A stretch of 64,000 nucleotides of DNA from an uncultured Bacteroidales bacterium (lineage in GTDB: Bacteria; Bacteroidota; Bacteroidia; Bacteroidales; G3-4614). This document shows positions 9,017 through 17,900 of the stretch, piece after piece; the first letter of the stretch is position 1; the number at the start of each line of letters is the position of its first letter. Location of the stretch: positions 64,822-128,821 of the forward strand of contig CASFRS010000013.1 of NCBI GenBank assembly GCA_949297125.1, read 5' to 3'. A program made the translations under genes and the position numbers. The notes under the pieces were generated by a model, which was given only the letters and a program-made list of their open reading frames with translations, did no database searches and was not told the DNA's origin.

Positions 9017-9370
9017 ATGAAAAAAAGCATATTGGACAATATCGACCGAAAAAGCGGGATGTCTGTTCCGGAAGGGTATTTCGACTCTTTGCCGGAAAAG
9101 ATAATGAAACGCCTGCCCGAAACCGAGCCGTTTGTTGCAGAGCCTGTTTCGGTTTGGGACCGCGTAAAGCCGTGGATGTACATGGCGGCGATGTTTGCCG
9201 GAATAGCCCTCATGTTCAAGGTATTCACGTGGAACTCGGATAACGGAGGCAACATGGCCGACATGAACGATGTTCCCATGGAACTTACTTCGGATGAAGC
9301 CGAAGCCCTCTTCTTCTACGACAACGTTACGGACTACTCGCTGTACGAATATATTTCGGAAAACTACTGA
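9017..9370 (+). CDS. Small single-pass membrane protein, putative anti-sigma factor
   Basis: 117 residues. A cytosolic N-terminus of about 50 residues contains SVPEGYFDSLPEKIMKRL. One transmembrane segment (about 52-70, VKPWMYMAAMFAGIALMFKVF) and an acidic extracytoplasmic tail follow. The (I/V)PEGYFD motif plus a single TM is typical of small proteins encoded directly after ECF sigma factors in Bacteroidota. No zinc-binding ASD motif (HxxxCxxC) is present, so if it restrains the sigma factor it does so by another fold. The role is inferred from position and topology only. Confidence 0.7.
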   Translation: MKKSILDNIDRKSGMSVPEGYFDSLPEKIMKRLPETEPFVAEPVSVWDRVKPWMYMAAMFAGIALMFKVFTWNSDNGGNMADMNDVPMELTSDEAEALFFYDNVTDYSLYEYISENY

Positions 9371-9386
9371 TTAAAAGATACTGATT

Positions 9387-9848
9387 ATGAAAGGACTAAA
9401 TATAACCGCATTTTTGCTCTTTTTGCTGCTTGGCATGTCCCTTGCCGACGCTGCCGCCCAAAACTGCAAAAGGGGCCCTCACGAAGATTTCCTGACAAAA
9501 CTGATAACTGAAAAAAGCCGGTATCTGCAGGATAAAATAGGATTGGAGGGGAAAACGGCAGAGGAGTTCGCCAACATCTATCGCGACATGGAAATAAAAA
9601 AATTCAAGGCTGCACACGATGTTTACAGGAAGGCCAAACAACTTCGCCGCTCGGAAACGCCGGTAAGCGATGCGGAGTATCTTAAATCGGCCGAAGAACA
9701 GGCTGCCGTTCCTGTAAAAATGGCCGAAATAGAATATCAGTTCTTTTCCGAAATAAAGGAGATCCTTTCGCCGGAAGAACTCTTCCTGTTCTACCATTGG
9801 GAGCGGCGTTTCGGAAAAGAGATGATACGGAAAACGCAAGCCAGATAA
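9387..9848 (+). CDS. Secreted Spy/CpxP-like helical protein
   Basis: 153 residues with a signal peptide (about 1-24, ending DAAAQ). The mature part is almost entirely amphipathic helix and rich in Lys/Glu: FLTKLITEKSRYLQDKIGL..., then EIKEILSPEELFLFYHWERRFGKEMI. Long charged helices with an ILSPEEL-type segment resemble Spy/CpxP-fold periplasmic chaperones or metal-stress sensors, though the LTxxQ box is degenerate. Third gene of the sigma operon, 16 bp after the putative anti-sigma gene. It would be a plausible output or sensor of that stress response. A terminator follows at once. Confidence 0.75.
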   Translation: MKGLNITAFLLFLLLGMSLADAAAQNCKRGPHEDFLTKLITEKSRYLQDKIGLEGKTAEEFANIYRDMEIKKFKAAHDVYRKAKQLRRSETPVSDAEYLKSAEEQAAVPVKMAEIEYQFFSEIKEILSPEELFLFYHWERRFGKEMIRKTQAR

Positions 9849-9849
9849 C

Positions 9850-9884
9850 AGAGAAAGGGAGGACAAAAGGTTCTCTCTTTTTTT
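9850..9884 (+). terminator. Terminator of the sigma operon
   Basis: AGAGAA (9850-9855) pairs with TTCTCT (9871-9876), followed by a run of T to 9884. The stem is short (6 bp) but the U-tract is strong, immediately after the stop at 9848. Confidence 0.6.
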
Positions 9885-9980
9885 ATTTATAAGCAAACCG
9901 GCTATCGGGCTTCCCCTACATGGGGACAGGGGAGACCGGCAGGAACTTGCCGGAAGTAAATGAACGGGGACGGAGGAGGA

Positions 9981-10179
9981 GGCTCGGCATAGTCAAATAA
10001 ATTTGCCTCTGCTCTCGCCTTTCACTAATTTGGCTCCGCCGAATACAGGATGCGGCTCGGCATAGTCAAATAAATTTGCCTCTGCTCTCGCCTTTCACTA
10101 ATTTGGCTCCGCCGAATATAGGATTCGGCTCGGCATAGTCAAATAAATTTGCCTCTGCTCTCGCCTTTCACTATATTTG
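9981..10179 (+). repeat. Tandem 73-bp promoter-bearing repeat, array 1
   Basis: Units begin GGCTCGGCAT at 9981, 10054 and 10127, an exact 73 bp period: two full copies plus a shorter terminal copy. The terminal copy ends in TATATTTG (10172-10179), while the distal copies read TAATTTGG at the same place. All copies in this array share array-specific variants (CATAGTC, TTTGCC, GGCTCCGCC). Each unit also has CAAATAAATTTG, an inverted repeat (CAAAT-AA-ATTTG) that contains the -33 TTTG. The array points at the SPOR lipoprotein gene. Confidence 0.9.
10148..10179 (+). promoter_or_regulatory. Promoter in the last unit of array 1
   Basis: TTTG at 10148-10151, 20 bp spacer, TATATTTG at 10172-10179: a near-ideal Bacteroidota housekeeping promoter about 50 bp before the lipoprotein start at 10228. 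Confidence 0.8.
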
Positions 10180-10227
10180 TTGCGGAATTGGACAATGTAA
10201 TTATTTAATATAAATTTTATTTGGATT

Positions 10228-10746
10228 ATGAGAAAGAGTTGTATTTTGGTTGTTGCCGCCGTATGCGTGGCCGTACTGTCGGGATGTAAAGCGAAAGAGA
10301 GCCTGTATAAGGCCGCCTATGATCAGGCAAAGGCCAAGGAACTTACCGACAGTTCAGTAAAAGAACCTGTTGCCGAACCTCAACCGGCAACCCCGGCAGT
10401 GGAGAGTACGGTTGCCCCGGAACCGCAAACGTCAGTAAGTACGGAAACCCCGGTTGTAAAGGTTACCAAAGAGCGCGTTACGACAATAGATGCCGATGAT
10501 GCAAGCAAACTCAAGATGTACAATGTCGTTTTGGGAAGTTTTTCAATATCGACGAATGCCAAAGGACTTAAAGAGAGCCTTGTCGCTGACGGCTACAACG
10601 CTTTTGTGGTTCAAAATGCAACCGGATGGTACAGGGTTATCGTGGCAAGTTTCGACGACAGGGAATCAGCTACTGCTTTCAGAGAGAGTATTCAACAGAG
10701 ATACGTCGGTCGATTTAATGATGCGTGGCTGCTTATAAATCAATAA
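10228..10746 (+). CDS. SPOR-domain lipoprotein
   Basis: 172 residues. Lipoprotein signal peptide with lipobox LSGC (Cys20). A low-complexity linker of Pro, Glu, Thr and Val (about residues 43-85) follows, then a C-terminal SPOR-like domain (about 95-170: YNVVLGSFSISTNAKGLKES, GWYRVIVASFDDRESATAFRE). SPOR domains bind denuded septal peptidoglycan, so a cell-envelope or division role is likely; the exact partner is unknown. Expressed from the 73-bp repeat promoter. No neighbour is close enough to share its transcript. Confidence 0.88.
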   Translation: MRKSCILVVAAVCVAVLSGCKAKESLYKAAYDQAKAKELTDSSVKEPVAEPQPATPAVESTVAPEPQTSVSTETPVVKVTKERVTTIDADDASKLKMYNVVLGSFSISTNAKGLKESLVADGYNAFVVQNATGWYRVIVASFDDRESATAFRESIQQRYVGRFNDAWLLINQ

Positions 10747-10775
10747 TAATCGACTATTGACATACGATATACGGG

Positions 10776-10815
10776 GCCGAAAGTGAAACGGATTTTTTCC
10801 TTATCACTTTTCGGC
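10776..10815 (+). terminator. Imperfect hairpin after the SPOR gene
   Basis: GCCGAAAGTGA (10776-10786) pairs with TCACTTTTCGGC (10804-10815), with one bulged base, 30 nt after the stop and followed by a weak T-rich stretch. The rest of 10816-11042 is AT-rich with no recognisable gene. Confidence 0.45.
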
Positions 10816-11042
10816 TTCGTCTTTATAAACTCATGATGGTTCCGTATAACTCTTTCATGGAATAAATGTGTCTTATGATTGTTTCGGGATGTCGGCCTAT
10901 AGATTTTTATCTTATCTTTACGGTGCGAAAAACTATATATGATATAGAGTTGCGTTTCCTTAATGCGATTTATTCATAATTTATAAACTAAAAAAGGATA
11001 CTGTAATTTCTGCAATTATCTATTGAAACTTATTATACTGCT

Positions 11043-12098
11043 ATGACAGACAAACCTATTGATGTATCAATAATTATTCCTGTTTACAATACAGAAAAAT
11101 ATTTAGCCATGTGTCTTGAAAGCGTTACGGCACAAGAGGGCTATATTGAAATAATATTGATAAATGACGGTTCAAATGATAGAAGTCCTGAAATTTGCAG
11201 AGAGTTTAATAAAAAAGACAACCGAATAATTGTTATAGATCAACAAAATTCAGGTGTTTCAACTGCACGCAACAAAGGCATTGAATGTGCCCGTGGGAAA
11301 TATATAATGTTTGTTGACAGCGATGATACAATAGATAAATGTATGATTAGCGAGTTAATGGTTTTGGCTAAAAACAACGATTTCCCCGATTTGATTTTCA
11401 GTGGATTTGTACGTTCTAGTCGTCAAAACAAAATAAACACATCCCAAATAAGTAAAACTGGACTATTCTCTGGGAACAAAATGTATGAATTTTTATCAGA
11501 AATAGAAATTGTTCTTTTAAGTTCACCATGGTGTAAACTATTTAAAAGATCTATAATCGAAAATTTTATGGTAAGGTTTGATACAACCATAAAATTACAA
11601 GAGGATCTAAAATTCAATTATGATTTTTTAGATCATGCAAAGAACATATATGTATCTGACAAGATTTATTACACATATAATGTAAATCCAGGAGGTTCTG
11701 CAAATTTTAAAGGAGATATATTTATCAATAATGCTTGTGCGTTAATAAAAACAGAAGATGCATTTTGGGCAAAAAGAGACCCTTCAGTAAGAAGAAAAAG
11801 TATATTAGAAGACAGGGCTTTCAACGCATTATTTGGAATATATTCAATCTATCGCATTCCACAAAAGAAAGAAAATAACAATATAAAATTGAGAGAAAGA
11901 ATAATATGGTTAAAAAAATATATAAATTTTGCCGAGCAAAATATCCCTAGCTGGACTAAATATTTTAAAAGTGGTATTCCCAAAATACTTGCAGTTTTTA
12001 TCAAAAGAAGAATGTACTACACAATAGATGCGATACTTTTATTTCTATTTAAAATATCACATATAAAAGAGAAGCAAGTTTCTTCTGAAAATTTTTAG
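11043..12098 (+). CDS. Glycosyltransferase family 2 protein, AT-rich orphan
   Basis: 351 residues. GT-A fold N-terminus: SIIIPVYNTEKYLAMCLESV, then ILINDGSNDRSPEI, SGVSTARNKGIECARG and the metal-binding MFVDSDDTID. The C-terminal half (LKEDLKFNYDFL-like, YYTYNVNPGGS) is typical of capsule or O-antigen glycosyltransferases using nucleotide sugars at the inner membrane. By eye its base composition is near 30% GC, far below the flanking genes, and it has no polysaccharide-locus neighbours. This is good evidence of horizontal acquisition. Donor and acceptor sugars cannot be told. Confidence 0.92.
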   Translation: MTDKPIDVSIIIPVYNTEKYLAMCLESVTAQEGYIEIILINDGSNDRSPEICREFNKKDNRIIVIDQQNSGVSTARNKGIECARGKYIMFVDSDDTIDKCMISELMVLAKNNDFPDLIFSGFVRSSRQNKINTSQISKTGLFSGNKMYEFLSEIEIVLLSSPWCKLFKRSIIENFMVRFDTTIKLQEDLKFNYDFLDHAKNIYVSDKIYYTYNVNPGGSANFKGDIFINNACALIKTEDAFWAKRDPSVRRKSILEDRAFNALFGIYSIYRIPQKKENNNIKLRERIIWLKKYINFAEQNIPSWTKYFKSGIPKILAVFIKRRMYYTIDAILLFLFKISHIKEKQVSSENF

Positions 12099-12193
12099 AA
12101 TTATGTGATAAGATAAATTCATACTGATTACAAATAATCTGCTTACAAACATTTATTCAATTCAAACCAAGATCTTTATATTTATTTTTAAAT

Positions 12194-13483
12194 ATGGGAA
12201 CAAACTGTCTCAATATTAAGATGCTCCTCTACCAGGCTCGGGAGGCTGCCCGCCAACTGAATTTGCTCGACGAAAACAAAATAAACGAAGTGTTGAATGC
12301 CGTCGCCGACCAGGCAGAAGCCGATGCGGCTTATATTCTTGCGGAGAACGCACGCGACCTCGCGGCTATGGACAAAAGCAACCCTAAATACGACAGGCTG
12401 ATGCTGACGGAAAAAAGGATTGCCGATATTGCTGCGGATATGAGGAAGGTGGCTGCCCTCCTCTCGCCTCTCGGCAGGACCTTATGGGAAACTACACGCC
12501 CGAACGGTATGAAGATTACCAAGGTTTCTGTTCCGTTCGGTGTTATCGGCATTATTTACGAAGCAAGGCCCAATGTCAGTTTCGATGTTTTCTCGCTTTG
12601 CTTTAAGGCCGGAAGCGCATGCATCCTTAAAGGGGGCAGTGATGCGGAGAACTCGAACAAGGCTATTATCAACACTATCAACAAGGTGTTGATAAAGTTT
12701 GGAATTGACTCTTATACAGTTGTTTTACTGCCAAACGACAGGCATGTTACGGCAGAGTTGTTAACAGCTGTAGGGCTTGTGGACCTTATTATCCCGAGAG
12801 GGAGCAAGGGGCTGATTGACTTTGTAAGGGATAACGCCAAAGTGCCGGTAATAGAGACCGGCGCCGGTATCTGCCACGCTTATTTCCACTCTGCAGGCGA
12901 TTTGTGCAAGGGGCGCAGAATAGTCTTTAACGGAAAGACGCGCAGGGTTTCGGTTTGCAACACCATCGATTCGCTTGTTATAGACAGGTCGAGATTGGCA
13001 GACCTGGCCGCATTATGCGAGCCGCTGGCCGAAAAAAACGTTATTGTCTACGCGGATGAACCGTCGTACGACGCACTCCATGGAAAATATCCGGAACAGT
13101 TGCTTGAACGGGCCGATGCTTCGAGTTTCGGGACGGAATTTCTCGATTACAAGATTTCGGTAAAATGCGTAGAGAATATCGAGGGCGCCCTGGAACATAT
13201 CGCCCGCTACTCGTCGAAACACAGCGAAGCTATCATTACCGAGGACAAAAATGCGGCAGAGAGATTCCTGAAAGAGGTGGATGCCGCATGCGTCTATGCA
13301 AACGTATCGACGGCGTTTACCGACGGCGGACAGTTCGGGTTCGGTGCGGAGATAGGCATCAGCACGCAGAAGTTGCATGCAAGGGGGCCTATGGCTTTGA
13401 ATGAGATTACCAGTTATAAATATTTAATCCACGGGGACGGTCAGACAAGGGATGACAACTCCGTTCAAAAATGTTGCTTATAA
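12194..13483 (+). CDS. proA: Glutamate-5-semialdehyde dehydrogenase (gamma-glutamyl phosphate reductase)
   Basis: 429 residues, full length. Landmarks: [34 protein letters not shown], the cofactor-region [21 protein letters not shown], catalytic Cys227 in [11 protein letters not shown], and [16 protein letters not shown] near the C-terminus. It reduces gamma-glutamyl phosphate with NADPH to glutamate-5-semialdehyde in proline synthesis. proB is not in the window. The argF' gene starts 2 bp after its stop, so the two are translated together, linking proline and arginine synthesis as in other Bacteroidales. Confidence 0.96.
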   Translation: MGTNCLNIKMLLYQAREAARQLNLLDENKINEVLNAVADQAEADAAYILAENARDLAAMDKSNPKYDRLMLTEKRIADIAADMRKVAALLSPLGRTLWETTRPNGMKITKVSVPFGVIGIIYEARPNVSFDVFSLCFKAGSACILKGGSDAENSNKAIINTINKVLIKFGIDSYTVVLLPNDRHVTAELLTAVGLVDLIIPRGSKGLIDFVRDNAKVPVIETGAGICHAYFHSAGDLCKGRRIVFNGKTRRVSVCNTIDSLVIDRSRLADLAALCEPLAEKNVIVYADEPSYDALHGKYPEQLLERADASSFGTEFLDYKISVKCVENIEGALEHIARYSSKHSEAIITEDKNAAERFLKEVDAACVYANVSTAFTDGGQFGFGAEIGISTQKLHARGPMALNEITSYKYLIHGDGQTRDDNSVQKCCL

Positions 13484-13485
13484 CA

Positions 13486-14442
13486 ATGAGAAATTTTACT
13501 AACGTTAAGGACATCGGCGATTTGAACGTCGCCCTGAAAGAGGCTTTTGAGGTCAAGGCAAACCGTTTTGGCTACAAGGAACTTGGCAAGGACAAGACTT
13601 TGGTCATGATTTTCTTCAACTCGAGCCTGCGTACGAGGTTGAGCACCCAAAAAGCCGCAATGAATCTGGGAATGAACGTAATGGTTCTCGACATCAATCA
13701 GGGGGCATGGAAACTGGAAACGGAGAGAGGCGTGATAATGGACGGGGACAAGAGCGAGCATTTGCTCGAGGCTATTCCAGTAATAGGGTGCTACTGCGAT
13801 ATTATCGGCGTCCGTTCGTTTGCCCGCTTCGAGAACAAACAGGAAGATTACGAAGAGAAGATCATATCGGAATTCATACAGTATTCGGGACGCCCCGTTT
13901 TCAGCATGGAGGCCGCCACAAGGCATCCGCTCCAGAGTTTTGCCGACCTTATTACCATTGAGGAGTACAAGAAGTGCAAACGCCCGAAAGTGGTCCTTTC
14001 GTGGGCGCCGCACCCCAAAGCGCTTCCGCAGGCCGTTGCAAATTCGTTTGCAGAATGGATGAATGCAACGGATTACGATTTTGTAATTACACATCCCGAG
14101 GGGTACGAACTTGCCCCGCAGTTTGTAGGCAACGCAAAAGTCGAATACGACCAGAAGAAAGCTTTTGAAGGGGCCGATTTTATATATGCGAAAAACTGGT
14201 CGGCTTATTCCGACCCGAACTACGGGAAAGTGATAAACATGGACCGCTCGTGGACAGTGGACAGCGAGAAGATGGCCCTCACGAACAATGCGTATTTCAT
14301 GCATTGCCTTCCGGTCAGGAGGAACATGATTGTTACCGACGACGTTATCGAATCGCCGCAGTCTATCGTAATCCCGGAAGCTGCAAACCGCGAGATTTCC
14401 GCACAGGTGGTCCTGAAAAGGATTCTTGAAGGGTTAAGGTAA
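13486..14442 (+). CDS. argF': N-succinyl/N-acetylornithine carbamoyltransferase (ArgF')
   Basis: 318 residues from the ATG at 13486, 2 bp past the proA stop. The carbamoyl-phosphate loop is NSSLRTRLSTQKA (Ser46-Arg51), followed by LDINQGAWKLETERG, ATRHPLQSFADL, and HCLPVRRNMIVTDDVI, a signature of the acyl-ornithine transcarbamylases rather than classical OTCase. The specificity loop reads DGDKSEHLLEA with Ser90. In characterised enzymes Glu at the equivalent site gives acetylornithine use, and Pro (B. fragilis) or engineered Ser gives succinylornithine use. Succinylornithine is therefore the likelier substrate (inference). An earlier in-frame ATG at 13471 lies inside proA and is rejected. 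Confidence 0.94.
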   Translation: MRNFTNVKDIGDLNVALKEAFEVKANRFGYKELGKDKTLVMIFFNSSLRTRLSTQKAAMNLGMNVMVLDINQGAWKLETERGVIMDGDKSEHLLEAIPVIGCYCDIIGVRSFARFENKQEDYEEKIISEFIQYSGRPVFSMEAATRHPLQSFADLITIEEYKKCKRPKVVLSWAPHPKALPQAVANSFAEWMNATDYDFVITHPEGYELAPQFVGNAKVEYDQKKAFEGADFIYAKNWSAYSDPNYGKVINMDRSWTVDSEKMALTNNAYFMHCLPVRRNMIVTDDVIESPQSIVIPEAANREISAQVVLKRILEGLR

Positions 14443-14469
14443 CCCCGTACAACATAAGGATAACTGCAA

Positions 14470-14512
14470 AAAAGGCCCGTAAACGGCTTCAACAATCGTT
14501 TACGGGCCTTTT
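14470..14512. terminator. Strong bidirectional terminator between argF' and trxA
   Basis: AAAAGGCCCGTAAACG (14470-14485) and CGTTTACGGGCCTTTT (14497-14512) form a perfect 16-bp stem with an 11-nt loop. A on the left and T on the right serve both strands. Confidence 0.9.
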
Positions 14513-14562
14513 GCATGACGTTTCCGCCCCGGCCATGTTTCTTCCGGGGGGACGCATGTATA

Positions 14563-14877
14563 CTATATGTTGGCCTCTATGCGGGCCTTTATCTCCGCCT
14601 TTGGGGCTGCGCCCACAATCTTGTCTACAAGCTGCCCGTTCTTGAAAAACAACAGCGTAGGTACGCTGCGCACCTTGTAATCGATGCTCAACTCGGCTTC
14701 ATCGTCCACATTATACTTGCCTATTACGGCTCGCCCTTCGTACTCTTCCGCCAGTTCTTCTACCGACGGGCCTATGCTGCGGCACGGGCCGCACCATTCT
14801 GCCCACAAATCTATCACAACCAGTTTGTCTCCCGCAAGGAACTCTTTATAATTCCCGTCCGTAATTTTTAATGCCAT
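14563..14877 (-). CDS. trxA: Thioredoxin
   Basis: 104 residues, single thioredoxin fold. Active site WCGPC with Cys29 and Cys32, preceded by VVIDLWAE; the cis-Pro segment is VRSVPTLLFFKNG. No signal peptide, so it is a cytosolic disulfide reductase fed by thioredoxin reductase. It starts 81 bp after dnaE ends on the same strand and may be read through from it. It ends before the bidirectional terminator at 14470-14512. Confidence 0.96.
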   Translation of the reverse strand: MALKITDGNYKEFLAGDKLVVIDLWAEWCGPCRSIGPSVEELAEEYEGRAVIGKYNVDDEAELSIDYKVRSVPTLLFFKNGQLVDKIVGAAPKAEIKARIEANI

Positions 14878-14958
14878 AATCCAATCTTTTTATTTTGTGT
14901 TTATAGTATTCTATTTTTTCCCTGACAACACGACCGGCATCGCTTCGCCTTGACTGTT

Positions 14959-17900
14959 TCAATCGTCGGACACCTCTTCTGCAACTGCCTCCACCGGTTC
15001 TTCCTCGTTTTCTGCCGCGTCCGCCATTTTCATCTTCCCGTTTATCTTGTACGTTATACCCGGAACTCCTTTCAGTTTGTCGGCCAAAGCCTTGTTTATA
15101 TGCAGCCGCGTTTTTCTGGAAACGAGACTTACATTGTAGCCGGCGGAAGGATCTACCAGTTCAAAGTAGAGATACCCGTTCCCGCCCTTGTAATCCGAAA
15201 CCAGGTTCTTTAGCGACTTTACGAGACCTGCCGAACAGATATTCGCATCGACCGTTATGGTCAGACTTTTCAGCAACTCTTCTTCTGCCGTATCCATAAG
15301 GGCTATCCTGGAGAGGCGGAGACTTACCTTGTCGTTATATTTGTTGGTCTCAACCTTTCCGTATACCAGAAGGTGCAGACCTATCTTCCCGTACGAGGAG
15401 TACGTTACATAATCTTTTCCGAACAGGGGAACCTCGGCCACTCCCGAAAAGTCTTCCAGCGTTATTATCCCGTATGAGGACCCTTTCTTTGTCTTGCCCT
15501 CGCGGAAACCCGTTACTATTCCGCCCAACACCACGTCTTCGTTCAGGAACGACGCCATATCGGCCTGGTATTTTTTCAGCGTGGTTGTACATACGTAATC
15601 AAGCAGCAGCGAATAATCGTCCAGAGGGTGGGCGGAAAGATATATGCCTATAAGTTCCCGCTCGCGGTTCAGCCGGTCTATGTCGGACCACTCTTCCGCC
15701 TCCGGGATTCTCGGGGTGGCCACCTCAATCATGTCGCCCCCGAACAGGGAGGCCTGCTGCTGTATAAGGTCGGCCTGATAACGGTTGCCGTAACGTATAA
15801 GGATATCGAGGAAAACCTCGCCTTTCCCGGCTTCGGCGACATACTGTTCGCGCCGTATTTCGGGAAAAGCGTCGAGCGCCCCGGCCATGGCAAGATTCTC
15901 TACGTTCTTTTTGTTGCAGGCATTCAGGTTCACACGCTGGACAAAGTCGAATATCCCGGTATACGGGCCGTTCTTTTCCCGTTCTTCAACTATTGCCCGT
16001 ACCGCACTCTCTCCTACCCCTTTTACCGCTCCGAGACCGAAACGGATATTGCCTTCTTTGTTTACGGTAAACCGCAGGTTGCTTTCGTTCACATCGGGCG
16101 GGAGAACCTTTATCCCCATGGACTTGCATTCGTCCATGAATTTGGTTATTTCGCCTATATCGGATATGTTGCGGCTCAGTACGGCCGCCATGTACTCGGA
16201 CGGATAGTGTGCTTTCAGGTATGCGGTCTGGTATGCCACCCACGAATAGCACGTAGCGTGCGATTTGTTGAACGCGTAGGATGCGAACTTTTCCCAGTCG
16301 CCCCATATCTTTTCGAGCACTGCCGGGTCGTACCCGTTTTTTACCCCGCCGTCGAGGAACTTGGGCTTGAGTTCGGCCAGTTTGTCCTTGAGTTTTTTAC
16401 CCATGGCTTTCCGCAAGGCATCGGACATGCCCCGGGTAAAGCCCGCAAGCAGACGGGAGAGAAGCATCACCTGTTCCTGGTATACGGTTATGCCGTATGT
16501 ATCTTTCAGATACTTCTCCATTACCGGAATATCGTATTTTATCTCCTCTATGCCATGCTTGCGGTTTATGAACTGCGGTATATAGTCCATAGGGCCCGGG
16601 CGGTACAGGGCGTTCATGGCTATGAGGTCCTCGAACGTGGAGGGTTTCAGCTGGCGCAGGTACTGTTGCATGCCGGCCGACTCGAACTGGAACGTCCCTA
16701 CCGTCTTCCCTTCGCTGAAAAGCTTATAGGTTTTCTTGTCGTCTATGGGAATGGTATCTATATCCAAATCGATGCCGCGGGAGAGTTTTATGTTGCGGAC
16801 TGCTTCTTTTATTATGGAGAGGGTTTTCAGCCCGAGAAAGTCCATTTTTATCAATCCGGTATCCTCTATCACCGACCCTTCGTACTGCGTTACCAGCAGT
16901 TTCTCGCCGGTATCCTTGTCGTCGGCGGTGCTTACCGGAACCCAGTCGGTTATGTCGTCGCGGCAGATTATCGTACCGCAGGCGTGCACACCGGTATTGC
17001 GCACGTTGCCCTCAAGCATCTCGGCATACAGCATCGTTTCGCGAACCAGCCGGTCGGACGACTCGGCCGCCGCTTTCAACTCCGGCACCCCTTCTATACA
17101 GTTCTTTATGTTTATCTTGGGTTCTTTGCCGTTTTTTTCGGGCAGGTGCGCAGGTATCAGTTTTGCCAGACGGTCGGCTTCACTCAACGGCAGTTTTTCC
17201 ACTCGGGCCACGTCGCGTATTGCCATTTTTGCAGCCATGGTGCCGTAGGTGATTATGTGGGCGACTTTCTTGCTCCCGTACTTCTCGGTTACCCACCGCA
17301 ACACTTCGCCGCGCCCGTCATCATCGAAGTCTATGTCTATATCGGGCAGCGATATTCTGTCGGGATTGAGGAATCGCTCGAACAGCAGGTCGTACTTTAT
17401 CGGGTCGATCTGGGTTATTCCCAAACAATAGGCTACCATCGATCCGGCTGCGGAACCTCGTCCCGGCCCTACCGAGACCCCCATTTTACGGGCAGCGGCA
17501 ATGAAATCCTGCACTATAAGGAAGTAACCGGGGAATCCCATTGTCTTCATTATGTACAGTTCAAACGTCATCCGCTCCATAAGTTCCGGAGTAAGTTTGC
17601 CGTATCGGCGTTCCGCCCCGTCGAATGCGAGTTTTGCAAGATAATCGGCCTCGAGTTTTATCCTGTACAGCTTGTCGTACCCGCCCAACCGTGCTATTTT
17701 CTTTTCGGCATCCTCGCGGGAGAGAACCTCTTTCCCGTTCTCGTCGCGCGTAAATTCATCGAACAGGTCCTGTTCGGTATACCTGCTGCGATACCCTTCT
17801 TCTGTCCCGAACTCTTCGGGAATCTCGAATGTCGGCATTATCGGGGCGTGGTCTATCGAGTAAAACTCCACCTTGTCGAGTATCTCCCCCGTATTTGCAA

